Assembly: GCA_004557315.1 (NCBI GenBank)
Contig: SFEH01000021.1
Span: forward strand, 1 to 25,579
Length of the DNA stretch: 25,579 nt
From: Bacteroidales bacterium
GTDB taxonomy: Bacteria > Bacteroidota > Bacteroidia > Bacteroidales > UBA3663
Reading direction: 5' to 3'
Below are positions 1-7,877 of the stretch, one piece after another (the stretch's first letter is position 1; each line of letters starts with the position of its first letter). A program made the position numbers and the translations under genes. The notes under the pieces are model-generated. The model was given only the letters and a program-made list of their open reading frames with translations, did no database searches and was not told the origin of the DNA.

Positions 1-230
1 TAAGGTGTGAAGGTGTTAAGATGTTAAGATGTTAAGGTGTTGTTTGACACTACACATTCAAGACGCTACAGAGGCAATGAACACCTTAACAAGCGAAGCG
101 CCTTAACAACTTAACAAGCGAAGCGCCTTAACACCCTAACAAGCGAAGCGCCTTAACACCCTAACAAGCGAAGCGCCTTAACACCCTAACAAGCGAAGCG
201 CCTTAACATCTTAACATCTTCACACCTAAA
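1..230. repeat. Octamer-armed inverted repeat element with a 5-copy 25-bp core array
   Basis: Positions 1-40 are five tandem 8-bp units (TAAGGTGT, GAAGGTGT, TAAGATGT, TAAGATGT, TAAGGTGT). Positions 202-225 carry the same kind of octamer in reverse complement (CTTAACAT, CTTAACAT, CTTCACAC), so the two ends form inverted arms. Between them, AAGCGAAGC recurs at 91, 116, 141, 166 and 191, a period of exactly 25 bp; a typical unit is AAGCGAAGC, then GCCTTAAC, then ACCCTAAC. Each unit therefore holds one GCGAAGC heptamer plus two arm-type octamers, as if core plus half-arm had been amplified. There is no coding potential. The element lies directly upstream of the cobalamin riboswitch and may carry or displace the operon promoter; I see no convincing TAnnTTTG box here. 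It belongs with the elements near 2328, 20547, 23274 and 25478. Confidence 0.85.
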
Positions 231-250
231 GAAGTCGCATAGTTCCATAA

Positions 251-390
251 ACTGACCTGTTATGGATTAAAAGGGAATCAGGTGAGAGTCCTGAGCAGTC
301 CCGCTGCTGTAAGCATCGAGAACCGATGTAAGCCAGAATGCCTGCTATGCGGTGTCTGTGTAACAAACTTCCGCGATCGACGGAAGCAGA
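251..390 (+). promoter_or_regulatory. Cobalamin (B12) riboswitch, compact form
   Basis: The leader of the receptor gene contains the conserved cobalamin riboswitch core. A GGGAATCAGGTGAGAGTCC stretch at 273-291 is followed by GCAGTCCCGCTGCTGTAAGC (295-314). The B12-box-like segment AGCCAGAATGCCTGC is at 331-345. Only a small hairpin, CATCG/CGATG at 314-318 and 324-328, lies between the core and the B12 box, so the large peripheral helices of long adenosylcobalamin riboswitches are absent. A second hairpin, CTTCCG/CGGAAG (368-373 and 381-386), sits 21 nt before the ATG and is the likely regulatory or kissing-loop stem. Such riboswitches repress B12 uptake when B12 is plentiful. There is no T-tract after the last hairpin, so control of translation seems more likely than termination; that is inference. 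Outer boundaries are approximate. Confidence 0.9.
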
Positions 391-407
391 CGTAATCTAT
401 TAGCAAT

Positions 408-2339
408 ATGTGCAAGCATCTTGTAGGGTCTTTATTTGGCTTAAACATCTTTTTTCTGTGTAGCAACAGCTATGCTCAGTCGGTTCTTCCTGAAGTGGCA
501 GTGGAAGACTCGACGGCTCATCGACGCACCTTCCTGTCGGCTGCCTCTCCTCTACAGCAGTTCTCTTCCGCCGATATGCAGGCACTTGGGATAAAGAGTG
601 TCGCCGAGGCACTTCGTCTTGCCAATGGCGTGACTGTGAAAGACTACGGCGGACTTGGAGGAATGAAGACGGTGTCGGTGAGGAATCTTGGAGCCGAACA
701 CACTGGAGTGCTCTATGATGGCGTGCCTGTTAGCAACTGCCAGGCGGGACAGATAGACATATCGCGCTTCTCGACCGACAATATCGATGCCATACGAATG
801 GGCATTGGTGCTCCAACCGAGATGCTCACTCCTGCTTCGGCCGAACCATTCAGCGGCAACCTCTATCTATCTACTCCTAACGATGTCAAGACTTCGGAGC
901 TGAAACTGTCGTATGGCAACTGGAACACAATCAATACGTCAGCACGGTTTTCGAGAGGCATAATCAACAGCTTTATCAATTACAGCCACACCGATGGCGA
1001 CTATCCGTTCACACTGACCAACGGAACGCTAAAGACGCGCGAACGACGCAACAACGGACGCACAGATGCGGTGAACGGCGAGGTTAATGTCCGACACACC
1101 TTTGCCTCTGAAAGCAACCACCCTTCGCATCTTTCTGCCAAGGTATATTACTACTACAGCGACCGACAACTGCCTGGAGGAATCGTATATTACAACAACG
1201 AGGCGCACGAACGTCTATGGGACGAGAATTGCTTTGCCCAAGCCAAATATGATGCGGAATTAGGAAGCCAATGGAATGTGCAGGTCTTGGCAAAATACAA
1301 CCACTCGTGGAACAAATACTTCGACGGCAACCAGATAGATGACAGCGGGATCACGATGCACACCTACAGATACCGCCAAGACGAGACTTTCCTGTCGATG
1401 GGTGTCAATTATCGTGCTGCACGCACCAACGATCGTTTGCAGATGGCAGTGGTGGTCGATGAGCTGTGGAACACCCTTCGCAACAACATTCCCGAAGTCG
1501 GCCATAAATACCGAACCACAACCTACTCGACATTCAGGATAAGGTATCACGAGCATTGGATCACAGCCAATGCCTCTCTCTCTTATACTTTCCTCAACGA
1601 AAGCCGCAACCAGAAACGGTTTACTCCAAGCGTGAGCATGAGCGTGAAGCCGTGGGGCGAACAGCAGCTTTACTTTCGTGCCTCGTGGCGACAGGCTTTC
1701 CGATTGCCTTCGTTCAACGATCTCTATTACTATCGCCTCGGCAACCGCGACCTTCGTCCCGAACGAACCAATGAGACAAACATTGGCGTGACATATTCGG
1801 GCAAATGGCTTGGCGGACAAATTTCGGTGACAGCCGATGCCTATCACAACCGCGTGAAAGACCTTATTGTGGCTTTCCCAACGACCTTCGCATGGAAGAT
1901 GTATAACTATGGAAAGGTGGATATCAGAGGTCTGAACGTCATGGCAGAGTATAGCCAGAAGTCGGTCATGGTCAATGTCGGTTACAATCTCAACGACGCT
2001 CGCAACATCACGACCTCAAGCAATTCGCGTTATAGCAGGCAAGTGCCTTACACAGCCCGACACAGCGGCAATGCCTCGGTGATATGGCAGAATCGTATTG
2101 TCAACGTGGGCTATGCCCTGCAATGGATGGGCAAGAGATATTCGTCGCTTATGCACGAAAAGCAGTATCGCTTGCCAAGTTTCGATGACCATAACCTCAC
2201 CTTGACAAAGATTTTAATGGTAGGCAAACGGCAATGCGAGGTGTCGCTGATGTGCAAGAACTTGCTTGACCGACAGTATGAGATTATTCAGTTCTACCCT
2301 ATGCCGGGAAGAAGCTTCTTTGTAAGCGTGAAGATGTGA
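408..2339 (+). CDS. btuB: TonB-dependent cobalamin receptor, BtuB-like
   Basis: The 643-residue protein is an outer-membrane, TonB-dependent porin-like receptor. It starts with a signal peptide (residues about 1-24, ending SNSYAQ). A plug domain follows (about 40-150, with VAEALRLANGVTVKDYGG and VSVRNLGAEHTGVLYDGVPV), then a long beta-barrel rich in alternating aromatic and polar residues. Substrate is inferred from context: a B12 riboswitch is directly upstream and B12 transport genes follow. The size fits BtuB. The ATG at 408 is chosen because it begins a good signal peptide just after the riboswitch. The C-terminus is odd: it ends in Val-Lys-Met rather than the aromatic residue typical of barrel proteins, and these last codons and the stop lie inside the octamer repeat that starts at 2328. 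Another TonB substrate is possible but unlikely. Confidence 0.9.
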   Translation: MCKHLVGSLFGLNIFFLCSNSYAQSVLPEVAVEDSTAHRRTFLSAASPLQQFSSADMQALGIKSVAEALRLANGVTVKDYGGLGGMKTVSVRNLGAEHTGVLYDGVPVSNCQAGQIDISRFSTDNIDAIRMGIGAPTEMLTPASAEPFSGNLYLSTPNDVKTSELKLSYGNWNTINTSARFSRGIINSFINYSHTDGDYPFTLTNGTLKTRERRNNGRTDAVNGEVNVRHTFASESNHPSHLSAKVYYYYSDRQLPGGIVYYNNEAHERLWDENCFAQAKYDAELGSQWNVQVLAKYNHSWNKYFDGNQIDDSGITMHTYRYRQDETFLSMGVNYRAARTNDRLQMAVVVDELWNTLRNNIPEVGHKYRTTTYSTFRIRYHEHWITANASLSYTFLNESRNQKRFTPSVSMSVKPWGEQQLYFRASWRQAFRLPSFNDLYYYRLGNRDLRPERTNETNIGVTYSGKWLGGQISVTADAYHNRVKDLIVAFPTTFAWKMYNYGKVDIRGLNVMAEYSQKSVMVNVGYNLNDARNITTSSNSRYSRQVPYTARHSGNASVIWQNRIVNVGYALQWMGKRYSSLMHEKQYRLPSFDDHNLTLTKILMVGKRQCEVSLMCKNLLDRQYEIIQFYPMPGRSFFVSVKM

Positions 2340-2388
2340 AGGTGTGAAGATGTGAAGATGTGAAGGTGTGAAGATGTGAAGGTGTTAG
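2328..2388. repeat. Octamer tandem repeat overlapping the btuB stop codon
   Basis: Seven consecutive 8-bp units of GTGAAGAT or GTGAAGGT run from 2328 to 2383, followed by GTTAG. The array begins inside btuB and supplies its last codons and stop. The units resemble the left-arm octamers at 1-40 (AAGGTGT and AAGATGT type). No facing inverted arm and no GCGAAGC core are visible here, so this looks like a half-element. It lies between btuB and btuG within the operon. Confidence 0.85.
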
Positions 2389-2423
2389 TGCACTATAATT
2401 ACAAACATATTTATTATACAATC

Positions 2424-3521
2424 ATGAACAAGAAACTATTATTTTCAGCTATTTTGGCAATGACTTTGCCAGTGCTGGTATCGTGTGATGACAGCGATGA
2501 TGTCGATGACAAGAAGTATGAGGCTCCCTATGCGCTCTATGTGCTCAACGAGGGAAGCTGGGGCAAGAACAATGCCTCGATCTCGGGCATTGCTCCAGGT
2601 AATTTTGAAGGACAATGTGACAGGGATATCTATTCGTCTGCCAATGGCAAGGCTTTAGGCGATGTGGCTCAAGACCTTGTTTATGACGATGACACCCACT
2701 GCCTCTTTGTCTCGGTATCTGAATCAAGATACATTGCCAAGCTCGATGACCGCGGCCGTGAACTGGTGCGATACGCTACAGGAGATAAGAGTCAGCCTCG
2801 CTCGCTCGAACTCGAAGACGGTTATCTTTACGTGTCGATGTATGGCGATGCAGTGGCAAAGTTCGACACTGCCTCATTGTCGCTCGTTGCTTCGGTGAAG
2901 GTAGGCACTTACCCAGAGCAGATGGCAATCGAAGACGATATGCTGGCTGTGTGCAACTCTGGATGGGGCAACGAGAACACTCTTTCGATCATAGACCTCC
3001 GCACATTCTCGGTAGTCAAGACCATCACATTGCCTCATGCCAATCCGCAGCACATCATTGCCTGCAACGACCGCTTTTACTGCAACACCACCGAATATGA
3101 TGAAAACTGGAATTCAGTGAGCAACATCGTGGAAGTGAACACCAAAGACTGGTCGGTGAAGGACATCACAGATGGTTTCTATCTGACTGAAGGCGATGAC
3201 ATTGTCTATATCGTGAAGCAGGAGGTTGACTACTCGACCATACCTTACTCATACAAGAACACCTTCAAGACCTACAACACCAAGACCGGCACTTTGGGCA
3301 ATGACTTCCTCAGTGCAAGCAACCGTGAGACATTGGTCGATGAAGGCATCTATGGCATAACCTACGATGATGACACAAAAACAATGTATATCTGTGTCAG
3401 TGAGCAAGAAGGTGCGGAATATGTCAATAGCACTGTCATGAGCTTCGATGCCCGAAGCAATGTCAACACCGGCTATGCCTACACTGGCGTATTGGCAAAG
3501 AAAGTGGTAGTGGCAAGATGA
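2424..3521 (+). CDS. btuG: Surface B12-binding lipoprotein, BtuG-like beta-propeller
   Basis: The 365-residue lipoprotein has a lipobox signal (MNKKLLFSAILAMTLPVLVS before Cys) followed by an acidic stretch (DDSDDVDDKK), common in surface-exported Bacteroidetes lipoproteins. The rest reads as a YncE-like or DUF5074-type beta-propeller, with repeated blade-like segments such as GDVAQDLVYDDDTHCLFVSV, GTYPEQMAIEDDMLAVCNSG and GIYGITYDDDTKTMYICVS. BtuG proteins in Bacteroides are surface lipoproteins that bind cobalamin with very high affinity and pass it to BtuB. Position right after btuB under a B12 riboswitch supports that role. I chose the ATG at 2424; a GTG 48 bp upstream lies inside the octamer repeat and would put a non-signal peptide before the lipobox. 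Function is inferred from family resemblance and context. Confidence 0.78.
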   Translation: MNKKLLFSAILAMTLPVLVSCDDSDDVDDKKYEAPYALYVLNEGSWGKNNASISGIAPGNFEGQCDRDIYSSANGKALGDVAQDLVYDDDTHCLFVSVSESRYIAKLDDRGRELVRYATGDKSQPRSLELEDGYLYVSMYGDAVAKFDTASLSLVASVKVGTYPEQMAIEDDMLAVCNSGWGNENTLSIIDLRTFSVVKTITLPHANPQHIIACNDRFYCNTTEYDENWNSVSNIVEVNTKDWSVKDITDGFYLTEGDDIVYIVKQEVDYSTIPYSYKNTFKTYNTKTGTLGNDFLSASNRETLVDEGIYGITYDDDTKTMYICVSEQEGAEYVNSTVMSFDARSNVNTGYAYTGVLAKKVVVAR

Positions 3522-3547
3522 AATGACTGATATAGGTCAAAATCCAA

Positions 3548-4657
3548 ATGAAAAGACTGATATATCTAATTACAATTATAACGATGTTGTCTTGCACAGA
3601 GAAGAAGGCTGCGCAGGACAGCATCCATTCAGAAACACGTCATGCCACGCTGCTCAAGATGCAAAGCCTTGACAACGGTATGACACTATGCAGGATTGCC
3701 AATCCCTGGAAAGCCGAAGAATCCTTGGCGCAATATCTTCTGCTGCCTGAAACTGAAAGCACGCTTGAGGGCGGAATCCTGGATAAGATAGAATCGCAAT
3801 ACGGGAAGTGTATTGTGGTCAGCACACCTCTCCGACGCATGGCTCTCACCTCGTCGTGCCATGGTTATCTGCTCTCGCAGCTTGGGGCCCTTGATAATGT
3901 GGCGGTCTATTGCGATGCCGAATATGTGGAATATGCAGTGACCAAGGAAAAGATTGCCAATAATCGGATTATCAACGGAGGAAGCAGCCTTTCGCCCAAT
4001 ATCGAGACCATACTGTCACAACATTGCGATGCAATATGGATCTCTCCGTTTGAGAATGCCACTGCGAGCAATATTGCTGTCCTTCCTCTCACCATTATCC
4101 ATTGTGCCGACTATATGGAGAACTCCCCGTTGGGACGAGCAGAATGGATGAGATTCTATGGTCGTTTAGTGGGCAAAGGCGCAGAAGCTGATTCGCTGTT
4201 CAGCATTGTGGAAACAAGATACTTTGCAATAAAGGAAAAAGCATTGCCTACTGATTCTATCACGATATTTGCCGAACTGCCATATCAGGCGACATGGTAT
4301 GTACCAGGCGGAAACAGCACCATGGGCATCATGTATCGCGATGCTGGCTATCGCTATGTGTGGGCTGACGACGACCATTCGGGCTCGCTCGCTTTATCGG
4401 CAGAGATAGTTCTTGAAAAGGCACAGTATGCCGACTGCTGGGTTATCAAGTATATGGCAGAAAAAGACTATGAGCTCGAAGACTTGCTCTCACAGAACGA
4501 CATCTATCGGCAGTTCAAGGCCTCACAGACAGGCAATGTCTTCGGTTGCAACACTAATCACTCCGATTTCTACGATGTAATGCCTTTTCGCCCTGATTCT
4601 CTATTGCATGAATTGCAGAATCTCGGCAATGGCAGTTATTTCACGAGATTAAAATAA
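3548..4657 (+). CDS. btuF: B12 ABC transporter substrate-binding lipoprotein, BtuF-like
   Basis: The 369-residue protein has a short lipoprotein signal (MKRLIYLITIITMLS then Cys17). It shows the two-lobed layout of cluster A-II binding proteins for metal chelates and cobalamin. The N-terminal lobe includes RRMALTSSCHGYLLSQLGALDNV, a segment like the start of other periplasmic-binding-protein domains. The C-terminal lobe includes ELPYQATWYVPGGNSTMG and AGYRYVWADDD. It would sit in the periplasm and deliver cobalamin from BtuB to the permease. The gap to btuG is 26 bp and to btuC 46 bp, consistent with one operon. A siderophore or cobinamide ligand cannot be excluded from sequence alone; the riboswitch argues for a corrinoid. 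Confidence 0.82.
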   Translation: MKRLIYLITIITMLSCTEKKAAQDSIHSETRHATLLKMQSLDNGMTLCRIANPWKAEESLAQYLLLPETESTLEGGILDKIESQYGKCIVVSTPLRRMALTSSCHGYLLSQLGALDNVAVYCDAEYVEYAVTKEKIANNRIINGGSSLSPNIETILSQHCDAIWISPFENATASNIAVLPLTIIHCADYMENSPLGRAEWMRFYGRLVGKGAEADSLFSIVETRYFAIKEKALPTDSITIFAELPYQATWYVPGGNSTMGIMYRDAGYRYVWADDDHSGSLALSAEIVLEKAQYADCWVIKYMAEKDYELEDLLSQNDIYRQFKASQTGNVFGCNTNHSDFYDVMPFRPDSLLHELQNLGNGSYFTRLK

Positions 4658-4703
4658 CGAAGAACAAAGTATTCAGGAAGTTAAGACAAGAATAAGGAAC
4701 AAG

Positions 4704-5687
4704 ATGAGAAAGAAAAGCATATTGATGATTTTTGTTTTGCTCAATGTCATTGGCTTGGTCGCAAATATCTATTGCGGCTCGGCAAGCATTGCCATCGGCG
4801 ATATTACAGATGTGCTCACGGGCAAGGACATTGGCAACAGCGCAATCAGCTATATCGTGATTCATTCGCGCATACCAGCTTCTGTCACAGCACTGCTCAC
4901 AGGGGCTTCGCTTGGCGTGTGCGGACTTCTACTACAGAGTTATTTCCGCAATCCACTTGCCGGGCCTTCAATACTTGGCATCACCTCGGGCGCCAATCTT
5001 GCCGTTGCCATCTGCACCCTCGGCTTCGGTATGATCTCGGGCTTCACGCTGACGATGAGCGCAATGGCAGGAGCCATGCTTATTCTGCTGATTCTCCTTT
5101 GCTTGAGCAAGATTGTGCGGCAGACAATCACTCTGCTCATTGTGGGTATCCTCATCAGCTATCTCACCAATGCCATCATCACCTTGCTCAACTACTACTC
5201 GACAGCCGAAGGCGTACAGTCGCTCCTTATCTGGGGAATGGGCAACTTCAATGGCGTAGGTTCAGCCAACCTCCTTCTGTTCTGCCTTCTCAACCTCATG
5301 GGCATCGGCATGTCGGTCTTCCTCATCAAGCCTCTCAATGGCTGGATGCTCGGTCAGCAATATGCCGCAAACCTCGGCATCAGCATCGCTCGCACACGGC
5401 TGCTCACCCTCGCCACAACAGGACTTCTCTCTGCTGTCACCACCGCCTATTGCGGACCAATAGCCTTCGTAGGCTTGAGCGTGCCTCACGTGGCACGCAT
5501 GATGATGAAGACTGACAACCACCGAAGTCTGCTGCCTGCCTCTGCCCTACTCGGCGCATTTTGTACTTCGATATGCCTCTTCATCAGCACACTGCCTTCA
5601 GGAGGAAAACTACTTCCAATCAACGCTCTGACACCAATTCTTGGCATACCAGTGATCATCTATGTAATATTGTGCAAAAAAAACTAA
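4704..5687 (+). CDS. btuC: Cobalamin ABC transporter permease, BtuC-like (FecCD family)
   Basis: The 327-residue, very hydrophobic protein matches the usual length and layout of FecCD/BtuC permeases, with roughly ten membrane segments. Family motifs visible include RIPASVTALLTGASLGVCGL, QSYFRNPLAGPSILGITSGA, GQQYAANLGIS and AFVGLSVPHVARM, the last being the region that docks with the ATPase. It would form the inner-membrane channel for B12. Normally the next gene encodes the ATPase BtuD, but here the operon stops: the following gene is an unrelated TPR protein with its own promoter. The ATPase must come from elsewhere in the genome if the transporter works. The reading frame appears intact. 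Confidence 0.88.
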   Translation: MRKKSILMIFVLLNVIGLVANIYCGSASIAIGDITDVLTGKDIGNSAISYIVIHSRIPASVTALLTGASLGVCGLLLQSYFRNPLAGPSILGITSGANLAVAICTLGFGMISGFTLTMSAMAGAMLILLILLCLSKIVRQTITLLIVGILISYLTNAIITLLNYYSTAEGVQSLLIWGMGNFNGVGSANLLLFCLLNLMGIGMSVFLIKPLNGWMLGQQYAANLGISIARTRLLTLATTGLLSAVTTAYCGPIAFVGLSVPHVARMMMKTDNHRSLLPASALLGAFCTSICLFISTLPSGGKLLPINALTPILGIPVIIYVILCKKN

Positions 5688-5693
5688 ATAAAT

Positions 5694-5725
5694 TTTGCGT
5701 ATTCAAAGAAATACATTAAATTCGC
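5694..5725 (+). promoter_or_regulatory. Bacteroidetes-type promoter for the TPR gene
   Basis: TTTG at 5694-5697, a 19-bp spacer and TAAATTCGC at 5717-5725 match the Bacteroidetes primary-sigma pattern (TTTG, 19-21 bp, TAnnTTTGC) with one mismatch. It lies 21 bp before the ATG at 5747 and 7 bp after the btuC stop, and suggests that the TPR gene is not simply part of the B12 operon. Confidence 0.65.
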
Positions 5726-5746
5726 GCAAACTAAATCTGTTTGGAT

Positions 5747-7768
5747 ATGAAGGATTACGAAATCAATAAATGCATCGGTTTTATCAACGACGAATTTATC
5801 ACAAATGCACTTGGTTGCCTCGGCGACGAAGCAACGAGACTTGGGATGCGCAACACAGCTGAAGAAGCGAGCCAACTGTTGACTGAACTAAAATATATGC
5901 TCAAATATTTTGCCAAAGGTGCAAATGACCCTTCAAGAAGCGAAATGCTGGCAAAAATATATGACAAGGCATATAGAATAGCAACAGAAATTGATGTCAA
6001 GAAGAGGAAGCTAACATGCAATTCAGGCGCTCTCTCTGCCATCGATCCTAACAACGCGCAAGAGCTGTTCGACGGAATAATAGGCAACTTCCCCCCAACA
6101 GCCGACGACCGTGCGTTCCTGCAGCGGACGATACTCGACGACCATTTGCCTATCTATCTGCGCGGCATGGCTGTGGCTGCACTTACGATCAACCTGATCA
6201 ACTATTTCGACAACGAAAAGTTCGAGAGCCTTTACACCTATACGCTCGATGACCAACCCATTGAGGTCAGAGCGCGTGCATGGGTGGGCATAGTGCTCGT
6301 CGCAATGATTCACGATAAGCGTATCATGAAACAGCCACGACTGGTCGAACAGCTGAAGTTCATCTGCGAAGAAGACAGCACCAACGAAGAGAAAGCATTC
6401 ATAAAAGTGCAGATTGCGCTCATACAGAGCCTCGAAACGAAGAAAGCCCGTGACTTGTATCTGAACGAAATCACTCCATCAATCGAAAAGAATTTCCTGA
6501 ACATCAAGAAAGATGCCAAGTCGGAGCCGAAAGAAGAAATCGAACTCGACTTCAGCAATGATAAGGAGCTGGATAATCTGCAAGACAGCATAATCGACTT
6601 CATCGAGATGCAGAATCAGGGCATCGATATCTTCTTCGAATCGTTCTGCCAGGTAAAGAACACACCATTCTTCAGGAAATCTGCCAACTGGCTTATGCCT
6701 TTCTCGTGCGAACATCCCGACGTGGCAAAGCTACTATCAAAGAACGAAATAGCGAAGAAATTCGTCAAGTTCATTTCAAAATCCAACAGAATGAGCTCGA
6801 CCGACAAGTATTCGAATCTCTCATTCCTCGAATTAGTGTCAGGCGCGAATGCCGAGATGATGACAAATGCACTGACCTCGACGGATGGAGAGAACGAACA
6901 ACCATCTCAAGCCCCAACACTTGGCAGCGAGATCATCAGCTATGTTCACGACCTTTTCCGCTATTACAAGATCTTCCTCAAAAAGCAAGATGACAAGATC
7001 GACCCATTTGAGAAGAGCATGTATTTCGGCAGATACGCAACTCTCGAGCATGCAGTCGCAACTTACGAATTGAAATACGAGATAGCCAACCTATTGTTCA
7101 AGAACAAGAATTATCGAGAGGCAATCACTGTGCAGAAAGAACTTGTGACCCTGAAGCGCAACAAGGAAAATCAGATGAAACTTGCCTACAGCATGCTCAA
7201 GGATGACTCTGAAAATCTGCAGCTGATTGACATCCTGTCGGCACTCTACATCCAGTGGCCCGATGATACATGGATCATCAGAAACCACGCCAAGGAATTG
7301 ATAATGATAACTAACTACAGCGTTGCCGAACAGGTTCTGCTTAAGGCTATGGAGCAATATCCCGATGACGTGACTTTCATCCATCTGATTGCCAAAAGCT
7401 ATATGAAGCAAGACAGATACAGCGATGCAATGCACTACCTATATAAGGCCGATGTCATCAGGGAGAACGACACAACAACATTGAAGCTGATGGCTGAATG
7501 TGCTCTCTACATGGGTGACAAGGAGAGTGCCGAACAAAATATTGCCCGTGTGCTCAAAGGCAAACCTAATGATGACCACTGGATATTAGGCGGACATATT
7601 GCTCTGCTTGACAACAATATCCCATTGGCACTCAAACGTTATGGCGAAGTAGATATCTATAAAATGCTGGAATACATCAGGAGCAGATTCAGCGATCTGC
7701 ATAAGGCTGGAATTCCACAAGAGACCATCACTTTGATACATGAAGTGATGCTTAACCCTGAATTATGA
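5747..7768 (+). CDS. Cytoplasmic tetratricopeptide-repeat protein, function unknown
   Basis: This 673-residue protein has no signal peptide or membrane segment, so it is probably cytoplasmic. The N-terminal two thirds are predicted helical and unassigned. The C-terminal part (about 440-650) shows TPR-like helix pairs, for example NYREAITVQKELVTLKRNKENQMKLAYSML split over two helices, YSVAEQVLLKAMEQYPDD, YSDAMHYLYKADVIREND and ESAEQNIARVLKGKPNDD. TPR proteins usually act as protein-interaction scaffolds; no partner can be named. The ATG at 5747 is preferred; a TTG at 5741 would add only two residues. No enzyme motif was recognised. It is transcribed separately from the upstream B12 genes and followed by leuS. 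Confidence 0.8.
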   Translation: MKDYEINKCIGFINDEFITNALGCLGDEATRLGMRNTAEEASQLLTELKYMLKYFAKGANDPSRSEMLAKIYDKAYRIATEIDVKKRKLTCNSGALSAIDPNNAQELFDGIIGNFPPTADDRAFLQRTILDDHLPIYLRGMAVAALTINLINYFDNEKFESLYTYTLDDQPIEVRARAWVGIVLVAMIHDKRIMKQPRLVEQLKFICEEDSTNEEKAFIKVQIALIQSLETKKARDLYLNEITPSIEKNFLNIKKDAKSEPKEEIELDFSNDKELDNLQDSIIDFIEMQNQGIDIFFESFCQVKNTPFFRKSANWLMPFSCEHPDVAKLLSKNEIAKKFVKFISKSNRMSSTDKYSNLSFLELVSGANAEMMTNALTSTDGENEQPSQAPTLGSEIISYVHDLFRYYKIFLKKQDDKIDPFEKSMYFGRYATLEHAVATYELKYEIANLLFKNKNYREAITVQKELVTLKRNKENQMKLAYSMLKDDSENLQLIDILSALYIQWPDDTWIIRNHAKELIMITNYSVAEQVLLKAMEQYPDDVTFIHLIAKSYMKQDRYSDAMHYLYKADVIRENDTTTLKLMAECALYMGDKESAEQNIARVLKGKPNDDHWILGGHIALLDNNIPLALKRYGEVDIYKMLEYIRSRFSDLHKAGIPQETITLIHEVMLNPEL

Positions 7769-7821
7769 CAATAATTTGTCAAATAATCAATATAATTGAT
7801 ATTAGTTTGTAATTTTTTTAT

Positions 7822-7830
7822 TATATTTGC
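7822..7830 (+). promoter_or_regulatory. Promoter -7 box for leuS
   Basis: TATATTTGC fits the Bacteroidetes TAnnTTTGC box and lies 47 bp before the leuS ATG in an AT-rich gap. A TTTG at 7806 is too close to be a normal -33 box, so only the -7 element is claimed. Confidence 0.6.
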
Positions 7831-7877
7831 GCCCGATTCTGTTTAAAGGAAAGAAATATAACAAAAAAATATAGAAA

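Noticed and set aside
91..215. CRISPR-like array of 25-bp repeats
   Set aside because: Units are back to back with no unique spacers, and no cas genes are in the window. It is a tandem repeat within a larger inverted element.
1260..1847. 195-residue minus-strand open frame inside btuB
   Set aside because: It is antisense to the receptor barrel with no protein-like features.
2376..2423. Upstream GTG start for the BtuG-like gene
   Set aside because: It falls inside the octamer repeat and would place 16 non-signal residues ahead of a good lipoprotein signal that begins at 2424.
5741..7768. TPR gene as a fifth member of the B12 operon
   Set aside because: A separate promoter (TTTG, 19 bp, TAAATTCGC) lies between btuC and this gene, and its sequence has no transport feature. 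Read-through remains possible.
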